Source of the DNA: Charina bottae
Lineage: Eukaryota > Chordata > Lepidosauria > Squamata > Charinaidae
NCBI GenBank assembly: GCA_023362775.1
Contig: JALMGJ010000061.1
Span: 878,001-942,000, forward strand
Length of the DNA stretch: 64,000 bases
Direction: 5' to 3'
Shown: positions 37,123 through 49,216 of the stretch, piece by piece
How positions within the stretch are numbered: position 1 is the first letter of the stretch
Layout of the letters: the number at the start of each line of letters is the position of its first letter
Made by a program: the position numbers and the translations under genes
The notes under the pieces: model-generated
The model's database searches: none
What the model saw: the letters and a program-made list of their open reading frames with translations, nothing else
What the model was told of the DNA's origin: nothing

Positions 37123-40100
37123 ATGGAGGAAGATTTATTCCAGCTAAGGCAGCTGCCGTAAGTAACCCGGGGGCGGGGGGGGGGGCGCCCCAGTTTCTTG
37201 AGGGGTATTGCAAAGAACCCCGTTATTCCATGCCCTGAATTCGTTGCCTGCAAGGTCCCCACCAGCAGCCTTCCCTCCCGGCTGGTGCCCTCCAGAGGCC
37301 TGGGACCAGAGCGCCCGGGTCTTCCCAGCCATCACTGAGGGATGAGAGTTGTAGCTGTAGATCTGGAGGGTCCCTGGATGGGAAGGGTCGCCCAAAGCAT
37401 CTTTTGCCTTCCTCCCAGGATCAGCACTTCGCCTTTGTGGGAGGTGGCGGTGTTTGAAAGGAAATTTCAGAAAGAGTCTTCTGACCCAGGCAAACGTTTG
37501 CAACCATGGAAGCTGAAGATCTTAGATTCTGGACATGTTTTTCCGCCTCCTCCTGAATGCTGCAAGAATGGGGGTGGCTAGGAATCTCTCAGCTTTCTCC
37601 TGCAAGTACAGGTTTTGCAGAGAGATCCACCGAGGCACCGAGGAGGAGGGGGGGGGGCTTTGAAAAGACTAACGTTGGAGAATATGCATGGCATTGCTAA
37701 GCAGAAGTGGGGGGGGGCGGGTAGCTTATGCTTCCTCCTCAGATATGTGTTGAGCAGAGACACCCACACATTTGCAGGGATTTGAATTTCTCCTTCTGAC
37801 TGCCTGGCTCTGCTGAGAAGTAACCTTTATTTTACAGGCAGCTGGCTTGTGGATCAGGCACAGATCAAATTGCAAGATTTTCTAGGCAAAGGAGCCTTTT
37901 AAATACCTTTCACATGTTGGCTTAATTAGCTCCTTTCGAGGATGCAAGATGCTTTAGCGCATACAAATGCATCCCACGGAAACACCTCGGGAGCCGAGGG
38001 CTTTGCCAAGCGAAGCCTGTTTAAGCACAGTCGCTCTCCTGACATCAGTGGGATGGCTCTGCTGTGTCTTTCCAGCTCCAGTTGGTTCCGGCAGGCAGTC
38101 CCTTACTTTTTAAAAGATGCTTCCTCTTCCCTCCAGAAAGAGAGCATTTGGAAAGCTTTTGTAGTGGGGTGAAAGCAGGGCACCATTCCTTGAGCCTAAA
38201 CCTTTCAGGGACCCAGGATCTTGCTTTGCTCAAAACTCTCTTCCCAAAGGAAGATCCCAAGACAGAACCAGAAGGGACTGATTCAGTTCAGTGGAGACCC
38301 AGGATCCTCCCTGTAGGCCAAGCTAGATTGTGATAGCTACAGTCCACTTTGCTTTCTAAAGTGGAGAAGGTGGGAGGTGTCCAATTTAAGACTTCAAAAT
38401 GGATAAGGTTTATGGGTTCTTGAACACGCAAGCTGAGCATTTGGGGGCACAGAATTGATCTGGAGATACACAGGGGCTGAATTTGGGGTTTCCTATGACC
38501 AAAGCATTTGGAATTTTTAAACAATGAAATGTGGGATCGATATTTCTGCCACATAGCTATTCCTCTCTCCTTCTGGCGGGTTTTATTAAGGTGCATATAG
38601 TTTGTGATAATTAACCATCCTGACAATACAATAAGGGTCCTTTAGGTGTGGCAGCCTGATCAGTGTAGCCCGATACTTCTGGGCAGGGGTCCCCATAAAG
38701 CACTTTCCCCCCTTTTCCATTCTGCAAATGGAAGCTCTCTTGTTGCTAAAAGCGGCCAAGAAGAGTCTGTCTGTCAGCTTCTTGCATAATTGATGCTGAT
38801 GAAATATGAATGGGCAAAGCATGAAGAGCAGCCATATATGGAAAGCATACAATCCCTACGGTCCTTTGGAGGCTCAGGGTTCAGGGGGCACTCAAAAATC
38901 AGGGTGTGATCATTGGTGGCCATGATGATCTCAAATCCAGGTAACAAAACAGTGTTTATCCTTAGCACTGATGATGTCACCTAGTCGGGTCATGAAACGT
39001 CTCCAAGCCAACCACCCAGCTCAGAGAGCACCAAGGACTCCACAGTTCAACCCTGAGCTACGGAGGTTCTCTTCTTTTGGAGCGTTTATCCTTGTTGTCT
39101 CTCTCCCGAGAACTCCTAGCTAAAAGTCCTGAAGCATTCAAGTGCTTCAGGACTGAAGTTTTCAAGTGGAGAAAGGGAGGGAGTATGAGTTTTGTTGTTT
39201 ATTCGTTCAGTCGTTTCCGACTCTTCGTGACTTCATGGACCAGCCCACGCCAGAGCTTTCTGTCGGCCGTCACCATCCCCAGCTCCCCAATGGTTGAGTC
39301 CGTCACCTCCAGAATATCATCCATCCATCTTGCCCTTGGTCGGCCCCTCTTCCTTTGGCCTTCCACTTTCCCTAGCATCAGCTTCTTCTCCAGGGTATCC
39401 TGTCTTCTCATTATGTGGCCAAAGTACTTCAGTTTTGCCTTTAATATCATTCCCTCAAGTGAGCAGTCTGGCTTTATTTCCTGGAGGATGGACTGGTTTG
39501 ATCTTCTTGCAGTCCAAGGCACTCTCAGAATTTTCCTCCAACACCACAGTTCAAAAGCATCTATCTTCCTTCGCTCAGCCTTCCTTATGGTCCAGGGGAG
39601 TATGAGACTGAGATTTAAATTGACCCAAATATCTTTGTTGTTCTCACATTGCCAAAATATTAATAACTCAGTTGTAATCTCACCCACTAGCATATCGGGT
39701 TGTGCTGGTTTCCCCGATGACTTAGCTGTGTAACATAAATTCTGCTTCTCGGTTGAAGCAATATGAAATATTCTCTTTGGGCACTACATGTTGGAGGGAT
39801 TGTCTTCTGCTATTTTAGTCTCTCTCTCTATCCTTTCTAAAGCAACCATAGCAAGCTTTTTTATATGTATGTGTGTACATGTGTGTCGGATTTATTTATT
39901 CAGCCAGCTAGCTAGCTTCGGGAGCCAAAATGTCACTGTCTGAGATCTCAGATATATTTGCATCTCCAGCACGCAGTGACCTTGTAGTTGTTGCTGGAAT
40001 CATTGCCTTTCTGCACAAAGAAACGGATTTAGTTTCTGGCAAGCTATCAAGATCCTTCACCATTAAATGGCTTGCATATTTATTTGACTCCATGAGCTAC

Positions 40101-43100
40101 AACTTCTAAGGTGCCCTTTGGCACAACCCCCTTTAGATAAAGATAGAAACGTTTGCTACAAACCTGACATCAAGACAAGGAATAGACCTTGCTATGATTT
40201 CCAAGCAGAAGACCCCAGTTTATGTCTAGTACCAACGGAGATGCTAAATCATGTCTGCAGACTCCCGTTTCTTCCGAACCTCCATGGAATGGCTGGATCT
40301 TTCCCATATTGCTAGGGTTGTCAAGTTCCGCCACACAGGAGAAAGCACCTGTTCAGAAGAGGATGCCATATCAGGAGAGCATGAAGTTCAAATCGAGGGT
40401 GTCCAGACAGAGTTAGAGGCTGTAGAGTTGGAAGATGGAGGAATTGTGCCAAAGGAGTTTGCCAACCCAACTGATGGTGAGTAGAGCACTAGACCCTGAG
40501 AAAACAGCAAGCTGTTCACATGCGTGTCAAAGCATGAAAGCACACTGGGAATGTGGTGGTGGGTGAAACAGTGTTGTCTCCTGGCATACCTGTCTCTCTT
40601 CCAGATACTTTCATGGTGGAAGATGTGGTGGAAGCTATTGGGTTTGGCAAGTTCCAGTGGAAACTCTCCATCCTGACTGGCTTAGCATGGGCAAGTAGAT
40701 GGATCTACCATTCTTGATGGGTTGTTAGAAAGGTTTAGATCAAAGCAACACTGTACTGCATCTTGATTTCTCCACCTAGACAATGGGACATGTCAGTTCT
40801 GAAGGATCTTGGCCAAGGGGTGGTAATATTGTCTCCTTTCTCTTCCAGATGGCTGATGCCATGGAAATGATGATTCTGAGCATCCTCGCACCTCAGCTTC
40901 ATTGTGAGTGGCGATTACCCACCTGGCAAGTTGCGTTGCTCACATCGGTAGGAAAATACCACAGAGCTCCTCCTGTATTCTCTAAGGGGATTCCACTTGT
41001 TACCATGGGGTGTTAAGACAGTAAAAAAAGCCCCCTTGTTTTCAGCAAGCAAGCTCAATAGCACAGGGAGCGTAAAAGTTCTTGGCATTCCCTGAAGTAA
41101 ACTGATGCCAGTCCTACGCATGCTCACTTAGACGAGTCACACCCCACATTCAGAATTTCAGCATTAGATCTGATTCTCAATTTACTTTTTGGGACAAAGG
41201 GATAATATTGTCTGTTGAGAAGCTTGGCTCTCTCCAATTAATTTCAGGGGCTTGGATCTGGGACTTGGCCACAGATGGTGCATGTGAGAATTTGCTGTCC
41301 GATAGGAACCTACTTTATTGTTTTCAGTGGGATAAAGAGTTCCTTTTCTTGATGTTGCAGGCACTAAGAACTGTTACGGCAATGTTTATTTGTTATGTCC
41401 ACGCACAGAATTGCACTGGTGATTCCCTATGGTGCCTTCCAGATAACTGCATTCCATGAAGTAGAGGGCTCGTGGAAGATTATCAATAAATTTAAATAAA
41501 TTTATTGGGCTGAAATTTAATGAGTCAAAAATGTCTAAGGGTTGCTTTGTTGTCTTTTGCCTGATAGATACACTTCATCTACACCCCAGTATATTGTTTG
41601 ATATTGTTTGAGGTATGGCCAACTCACCTGACCATTTTGTCATTTACCAACTCCTGCATTTTAACCCTCTAAGAAGGAGTTGAGTTGGGTGGCTAATGAA
41701 TTCAAATAAATAAATAAATTTTGTTGAATCCCGGAGCGCATGGCAAGGGCTCCTGTAAAATTCTTGTGCTGAGGGTCTGTGGAATGTTCGTTTGCTAAGA
41801 ATGTTGTTCCTTCATCATATGGAAGTCTTCTTGGAAAATCCCCGTCTCAGCCTGCACCTAGCAAATGCCTTTTATCCCATTCATTGCAGGTGGTTTTCCT
41901 GGGAATGATGTTTAGTTCCACACTGTGGGGAAATATTTCAGACCAATATGGCAGAAAAACCGTAAGTCTCCCACATTCCTCTGGAATATTTGCTGGTCAC
42001 GTTGCGTTGAAGGCTAAGCCAACATTTCCCAGCCTAGTGTCCTTCCGGATGAATTACTTACCATTCCAATCCTCTACGACGGCCACTGTACAATCACATT
42101 TAGAGGGTCAGGGGTTATCTGCTACGTATTCTACAGGTTAAAGCTAAGGGGAAGGTTTGGGATTTTCATCCAGCAAATGTGTTCTGTCTGGGTTCCTTCA
42201 TTCTGCACAGGGCCTGAAGATCAGCGTGCTCTGGACGTTGTACTATGGAGTCCTTAGTGGATTCGCTCCAGTTTACAGCTGGATCCTGGTCCTGAGAAGC
42301 TTGGTGGGCTTTGGGATTGGAGGAGTCCCCCAGTCGTAAGTATACAGTTCCCCTTTCTGGACACAACCCCAGTTTTGGGGGGACCTGCCTGAAATGGCTG
42401 CCATCTTTCCACGGCTTCCTAGTTCAGAATCCATCTCCAAGGTAGAATGAAGCTGTTTCGAAATTTCTCACTGGAGTTTCAATAAAAAGCCAGTAGTATT
42501 TCTGGGCATATGTACCCATACCCTTTTGACACTCTCATAGGATCTACCTCTTTGATATTTTTATTCTCTCCAGGGTAACGTTATATGCAGAATTCCTCCC
42601 CATGAAATCCAGAGCAAAATGCATATTGCTGATTGAGGTAAGTGGGGAAAAGTCAGATGTCAGATGATAGAGAAAGCCCCGGTTCTTAATCCAAAATGAA
42701 AGGCCAAGGAATAGAGATTTCTGAGTCCATTACTGGATGAGACGGTGTCATATTTTGCTGCTGGGGTGTGTGTTGCTGTTAGTACGTAGCTTCATAACGA
42801 CCACATCAGTTGGGAATGCCCCGTGTGAACAAGTCGTGGAGAACAGATTTTCCAGAGACGGTGGCCATCAAAAGCAGAGGCAATCTGAGATGGAACTCAC
42901 CCATTCAAACAACTCTGCCTTTTCCTCCTTTCCCTGGACAGGTCTTCTGGGCCATCGGAACCGTCTTTGAAGTCCTCCTTGCGCTGTTTGTGATGCCCAC
43001 CCTTGGCTGGCGTTGGCTGCTCATCCTTTCCGCCGCCCCCCTTATGCTGTTTGCCATCTTGTGTTTTGTAGGTATTCCTTCTGGGGTCGGAGTCTCAGAG

Positions 43101-46100
43101 CAATGGCTTCAGATGAGTCTTTTGCACCGAGCTGGCATTTCTGGCTTAGCAGCCATTTACCCTAACCCTTTGGTATGCTCCCCAGCCTCATGCCCTCGAG
43201 AAGTATTGGACCCCACTTCACTTCCAGCTTGCTGGCTTGGGATGACGGGGGGGGGGGTCCAGCTTCGGCATCAGGTTGGGGAAAGCTGATCTGTGGAATG
43301 TCTCATGGTCTTCCTTGCCTCCTGCAGTGGCTGCCAGAAAGTGCACGATATGATGTGTTAACCGGCAACCAAGAAAAGGCCATGGCTACCCTGAAGAGGA
43401 TAGCTACGGAGAATGGCGCTCCAATGCCTCTGGGGAAACTGGTTATGTCTAGGCAGGTGAGGATAGGAGGAAGGCCTTCAGGGGGAAGGGATGTGCACCA
43501 CATGTCTTAATGCTGAACGGTGGCTTGGTTTCACCAATTCTCTACCCCACCTTTCTCTAAGCTGCTGAGAAAACATACCAGCAGCAATAGATCCAAAGGC
43601 GGGTATCAGTAGATTCAACACAATCTTAGGAGTCAGGAAGTAATCAAGTAGCAGGACCATAAACCTCTTCAAGATGGTAGAAAGAAAAGAAAATGCTACG
43701 AAGAAATGCTCGGCACAGTCAGTGGATGGGGGGCGGGGGTGGGGGAGGGAGAAATCATTCCTGGCAGGCTACTCCAAAAGTCGGTGCCCCAGCTCAAAAT
43801 GTGGTGTTGTGAAGAATCCTCTCACTTGAGAATGAATGAAGACCGTGGGCAGAGACAGACGTTGGCTGCGTTGTTGAAAAAGGTTCTGAGTAAAACTCAT
43901 TTCTCACGATTTGCCAGACGCGACACCCTGAAACAAGACTAGTTTGTTACAATAGCAAGGAATGTGTTGTTCCTCCTGTCCATAAAGAGAGGCTTCAAGC
44001 CGATTGCACCGTGTGGACAGGAAGAAAAGGTCCTGAATTTGAACCTGGATTTCACTATAAACGGGGCCTGTGCTTCCTACTTGGCAGTTGCTGGCACACT
44101 TTCTCAACAGTGTTCCTCGCTCGTGCAATAAACCACAGAGACCTGCGACCCTGAATCCTTGCCTGTGTGACTCCCAGTTCTGCTATCGGCCAAGAGAACC
44201 TGGAGCTGCACATGTGCACGTTGCTTTTGCTGTTCGTTCAGACAGCCTCGAACGGTCAATTGTTGTTTCCAAACAGGAAGATCGAGGGAAAATGAGGGAC
44301 TTATTCACGCCACAGTTTAGGCTGACAACGCTTCTGCTGTGGTTTATCTGGTAAGATGGCAAGGTTGCATGGAAATCTGGCTTTACCGCTCACACCAGAT
44401 TGGCTGATGGGCGTGACGGTTTGGCGGTTTACGAGCAGCTCCCTTGAGATCTTGGGGATCCTCTGTTCACCCTAGAAAGCCATTGGAGAAGCAGTGGGTC
44501 TGGGGGCCAGGTAGTGCCCTATGGGCTCCTTAGCACAAGTGACCTCATCCCAGACCCTAAAGGGGCCATCCCTTTGACTAACGCTGGAAAGATTTACATC
44601 GGATAAATTGACAAAGACTTTTTAAGTAGTGTAACAGCCTCAGTAAAAACATTAATGGAGAAACAGATTCACAGTAGTAAGAAGTAAGGAAAGCAGTTGC
44701 TTGCTAAAATATCCCAGGAGGTGGGTTAAATCTGAGTTTAAATTTGCTACGGGACAGATGCAGGACATCTGGGGACCATCTCAGAACAGGCCTCTGTCCC
44801 TGGCCTCTCCCGTGAGATGGAACTGGGTAGAATAGTTTCTCTCTTTGGGGTGCCAATAACGGTTTTATATTGACCTTCATGCTTCCTTTTTGGTGCATCT
44901 TGTTATCTGAGGTCCTTCCTTTCCTTCTTCACAGGTTCTCCAATGCCTTTTCTTACTATGGCCTCGTTTTGCTAACCACGGAACTTTTCCAAGCGGGAGA
45001 CGTCTGCAGCTGTGAGTCTGGGCAGCCGAGTAGATTCAGGGGAAAGGGGAAAACCAGGGAGGACCTTTTCAGCTTGAGATGTTTCTGACCTACTTGCTCA
45101 AGAAGTCCAACAGAGTGTGGAAAGGATAATGCCCAGGCCCCGGGATGCCCTTTGTCTTAAGACCAGCCCAAAGGGTTCTTCTGAGGGAAGACATTGGAGA
45201 TTCATGGCTGTCCAACTCCTCAGTGGGGGACCTCAGCTGCCATCTCTTGCTCCCCTCCAGTAACATCTCCTCTGCATGCTGGTATTTCCAGTAGCTGCTG
45301 GTTTCCCATTCCCAGCTGCCACACTTCTGATTTCCAGAAGTTTTCCATTCCCAGCCACCATGTTTGATAGTCTTGAGTTAATCTCTGAAGTTTCCACTAC
45401 AACAGTTTGATGCTCCCTCTCTGTCCTGTCCAGCACCAGATTGGGGAAGCTCGATTAAATGGATGGTTTCTACCTGGTCCCTCAGTTGAGGACCATTCAC
45501 AGATGTCCATTCAGCCGGTGGCCTGCTAGCATGGGTAGTGGCACCCCTTAACACCTGGAATGGCTAATTGCACGGACATTTCCCAGCAGCAAATGGTCCC
45601 TTAAAGCTTGCTCTGGGTGGGTGGGAGGGTGGGTCACCCTGGGGGCATCTGCTGGAGGAACGGTGGTGGTGGTCAAGTGAGGGGGGTTCTGCTGACAGCT
45701 CACAGTGAGCAAACGAGCACAGCCAGGCCGCAGGCCACAAGGCTGACTGCCCAGCGAAGGGGTGGGGGCTCAAGGCCTCATGTACTCCCCCTCCTCTTTT
45801 TCTCCTTGCTTCATCTAAGTATCCAGCAGAAGGAAAACCGTGAAAGCAAAATGCAGCCTGGCGTGTGAATTTCTAACGGAAAAGGACTACATCGATCTGC
45901 TCTGGACCACACTCTCCGAGTTCCCAGGTGGAGCTTTGGAAAGGGGTCTGTGGGTGTCTGCAGGCGGGGGCAAGAGCGGGAGGGGCTTGTGTCATGAAGT
46001 TGCGACCCCCTCCTCCTCGTTTTGGCACCATTGTGGCTGGGAACGGAGTTCTGGGACATCAATGCAATGGATAGCCAGCTCCCATTTCTCATGCCTGATT

Positions 46101-46313
46101 AAAATTGATTACTATTTTACTGACACGCTGCCAACATCTTCTTCAACTTAGCTGCAATTCCCAAGATGCTAAACACAGTTTAAGAATAAATACTGGCCTC
46201 TGAAATTTCCCTTAAAGGGACGTTTTAGTCATTTCCCCTCATTTCTATCGAAATGGTGACAAGTGCTTTGATGCCTCCACGTCACAATCCCATAGTTATT
46301 TTATCTATCTATC

Positions 46314-46407
<94 letters not shown>

Positions 46408-48167
46408 ATCTATCTATCATCCCAAACTCTTTCGAGACAGGCTGGAAGTGCAGTTACAAGAAGAAGCGAGAGACGCTCCTTTTACTCCAAGGAAGCCATC
46501 TAACCCTGGAGATGTGTGCAGCACATACTGTACAAACGCTGTCCTTAGAAATGGTCCTTGGGGAAGAGGGAGGGGATGTGGGGGGACCCTGCTGGAGAAG
46601 TGAGGTCCTTCGGTCTGGCTTGGCAAGCGAGTTCAGAAAAGCTGCCGGCCCAACCTAGAGCCGCTGGCTGACCAGGCAGGTGGACATCCCCACGCTGAGG
46701 GTGACTCCGTTTCTGCTGCATCCCGGAAGGTTTGGCCCTGGCACCTGGACGCTGGTGGTGGTGAACCGGCACTGAAGCTCCTCTCCTTCTCCTCCAGGGG
46801 TCCTCGTGACCTTGTGGGTGATCGACCGGATCGGCCGCAAGAAGACCATGGCGCTCTCCTTCCTGGTCTTTTCCTTTTGCAGCCTCCTGCTCTTTCTCTG
46901 TGTCGGGAGGTGAGTCCGAGGGACCCAGAGAAGCGGGGACCCATCCTGTTTGGGGGTTCCTCCGCAGGGCTGCGAGGGAAAGACCCTGGTCCATGGGAAG
47001 CAAACCATCTTCTCTCGGTACAGGAAGGTTCTCACCGTGCTCCTCTTCGTCGCCAGGGCCTTTATTTCCGGAGGATTTCAGGCCGCCTATGTTTACACCC
47101 CCGAGGTAGGGAGGGAGGGGAAACACTTCTTACCCAAGCCGAGCGCGCTGGAGGGAGCTGGGGCTTCCAAGGCAGAGGCCCAGGCTTGCCTCAAGTGGAC
47201 GCCAGCCAGCCGCAGCAAGGAACAGGGCGGGCAGGGAGCCTCAAGGCGTTTATGACTCCCTCCACAGGTGTACCCAACAGCCACGCGTGCCCTGGGCCTC
47301 GGGACATGTAGCGGAGTGGCCAGAGTCGGCGCCCTCATCACGCCCTTCATTGCACAGGTAAGACAAGGGCTCCTCCTAGTGGCAGGTCAGTGCTTCCCTC
47401 GACCAAGCCTGTCCCGGGACATTCTCCTAAATCGGGCCTGGAGACCCCTAAAAGGAAGGTCGGGCAGTGCAAGGGCAGAACCTGAATGTTAATACTGCAA
47501 CCAAGCTGCCTCCCCACTCGTAAGAGGTTCTCGGTCTACTATAAGCTTTCTCTCATTCCCCAATATTTTTTTAAAGACGCTTCAAGGCGGCAATTCTGAG
47601 GACCCACCAAAATGGTTAAATATCATGATGGGATTGTCCGCCTTCCCCCGCTTGGCGCTCTTCAGATATGCCGGGCGACAGTTCCCTTAAGGCATCCAGC
47701 AGGAGCCGAAGTTCTACTGAGGCTGCTCTGAGTAGGAAAACACAGTCATTGTCACAGTATTATTAACAAAGTTCAACAGGCACGCCGTCCCAGCCAACAA
47801 CAGCCGAAAAGCTTTGCTTGCGACCTGCCACCCGAGGGGGCAAAAGAGAGGGCAGGAATCCAGCCTAATTTAACTCACCCCCTGGAAGATTTCACCAAGC
47901 CCCGGGGGTCCTTTTCTGTCTGAACCCTGGCAAGAGCAGCCGCCTTTGCTTACTTTCTCCTTCCCCCACTTCCAGGTGATGCTGGAGTCTTCGGTCTATT
48001 TGACACTGCTGGTTTACAGTGGGTGCTGCCTCTTGGCAGCCCTGGCCTCCTGCTTGCTGCCCATCGAAACCAGGGGCCGCGGCCTGCAGGAGTCCACCCA
48101 CAAGGAGTGGGGGCAGGAGATGTTTGGGCGTGGCGTCCCCCAGTCAAACTCTGGCTCTCAGGGGTGA
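37123..48167 (+). CDS. SVOP: Synaptic vesicle 2-related protein (MFS transporter)
   Basis: Sixteen exons: 37123-37157, 40316-40476, 40605-40690, 40849-40947, 41890-41961, 42211-42335, 42574-42637, 42942-43067, 43328-43456, 44277-44350, 44935-45011, 45820-45927, 46798-46909, 47024-47105, 47268-47357, 47976-48167. They encode 543 aa (human 548) with closed phases. SVOP is a vesicle-membrane member of the major facilitator superfamily, related to SV2; its substrate is not established. The N-terminus [12 protein letters not shown] is followed by a long acidic cytosolic segment. Major-facilitator signatures DQYGRKT (loop 2-3) and DRIGRKKT (loop 8-9) are present, with twelve predicted membrane helices and a C-terminal tail ending SNSGSQG. 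The intron after 40690 begins GCAAGT (GC-AG). Confidence 0.96.
38964..39081 (+). mobile_element. 5'-truncated family B (Penelope-like) terminus, 118 bp, in SVOP intron 1
   Basis: It is bounded by 12-bp direct repeats, GTGTTTATCCTT (38952-38963) and GCGTTTATCCTT (39082-39093), with one mismatch. The element begins AGCACTGATGATG and contains a hammerhead-like core at 38968-39001. It ends with CTCAGAGAGCACCAAGGACT and further family sequence, ...CAACCCTGAGCTAC. Confidence 0.7.
39193..39605 (-). mobile_element. BovB (RTE) LINE 3' fragment in SVOP intron 1
   Basis: The minus strand encodes the C-terminal end of the BovB reverse transcriptase: [20 protein letters not shown], then [20 protein letters not shown], then [12 protein letters not shown] and [13 protein letters not shown] before a stop. 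The frame is intact over about 130 codons. The 5' end is truncated, as is normal for this LINE. This is one of the better indicators that the genome is squamate. Confidence 0.9.
46302..46420. repeat. (TATC)n microsatellite in an SVOP intron
   Basis: About 119 bp of TATC units with three ATC interruptions, between SVOP exons 45820-45927 and 46798-46909. Confidence 0.96.
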
Positions 48168-48333
48168 TTGCCTGACCTGGAGGAAGCCAACACTCCCAAC
48201 ACCCGAGAAGTGCAATACCTTGTTTCCGTCCTGTGTCCCAAAGAAAGGATGGTCAACCTGTCCTGGATCCTTTGTTGCTTGCATCCTCACCACCCCCAAG
48301 TGCAAGGAGAGGCATTCAATCTGGGAGATGAAA

Positions 48334-48365
48334 GTGTGTGTGTGTGCATGTGTGTGTGTGTGTGT
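48334..48365. repeat. (TG)n microsatellite
   Basis: A GT/TG run with one GCA interruption in the probable SVOP 3'UTR. Confidence 0.9.
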
Positions 48366-48954
48366 CGAGGAGGAATGTGATATAACCATGGAAGGAACTG
48401 GCTCCAAATTTCTGCCAGGTTTTTCATGGTGGACATGGACAACATGAAAACCAGGCTTAGTTTTTGTTGCCAAGTGAATCTTTCCATGTCACACAAATGA
48501 CCATGCCTTCATGCAACTGAAAGGACTCCATTCTTCACAAGAAGTCTCATGTCTTCAACCCTGAGAAGCAAACGGGTTCACACGCGTGTGCACTCATTCC
48601 TAGAGTAGTTCACAGACAGTCATTGATGCTTGTAAATTGATCATCAGCCTTGCACTCTTTCAATCACCATGAACTACCAAGGCCCACCAACCTTCACCGA
48701 TTTAGCTGAACCTCCTTGGCAACTGGCATTGTGAGGGTAGACGGGCACTCTGATAAATGCTGTTCCTTTGGAGAGCTTCCTTGGATGTTGAAGCGAGTCC
48801 TGGAAAAAAGGAAATGCATTTGGAAGCACAGTGTGCGGTTATGGCTGCCCATCTCGAAAGGGAGATTGTGCAGCAGGAAATGGTGGCAAAATGATCCAAA
48901 GACTGGAGTGTTTTCCTCATGAGGTAACTAGAGGAGAAAACATGTATATGTTTA

Positions 48955-49216
48955 TATGTCTATGAAGGTTCTCAGTCATCCAGGTGGAACAGTCTGTGGC
49001 TTGAATCATGTCAACTGGATTTCTATTTTCTTAGTGGAAACGTTTCACTCCTTATCCAAGGAGCTTCTTCAGTCTGAGTAAAGTTAGTAAGGGAATCCTT
49101 AAATATTTAAGGATTCCCTTACTAACTTTACTCAGACTGAAGAAGCTCCTTGGATAAGGAGTGAAACGTTTCCACTAAGAAAATAGAAATCCAGTTGACA
49201 TGATTCAAGCCACAGA
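48955..49216. mobile_element. Penelope-like inverted-repeat element, family A copy 2
   Basis: It has an exact 13-bp target duplication ATGTATATGTTTA (48942-48954 and 49217-49229). It starts TATGTCTATGAAGG, as copy 1 does. After a ~36-bp left extension, two arms of about 112 bp form a near-perfect palindrome centred near 49103. Both arms carry the CTGAAGA, CTCCTT/AAGGAG hairpin and GAAACGTTTC core (minus 49039-49072, plus 49138-49172). Confidence 0.75.

Noticed and set aside
39199..39693. 164-residue minus frame as a host gene
   Set aside because: Its sequence is the C-terminal end of the BovB LINE reverse transcriptase, 5'-truncated.
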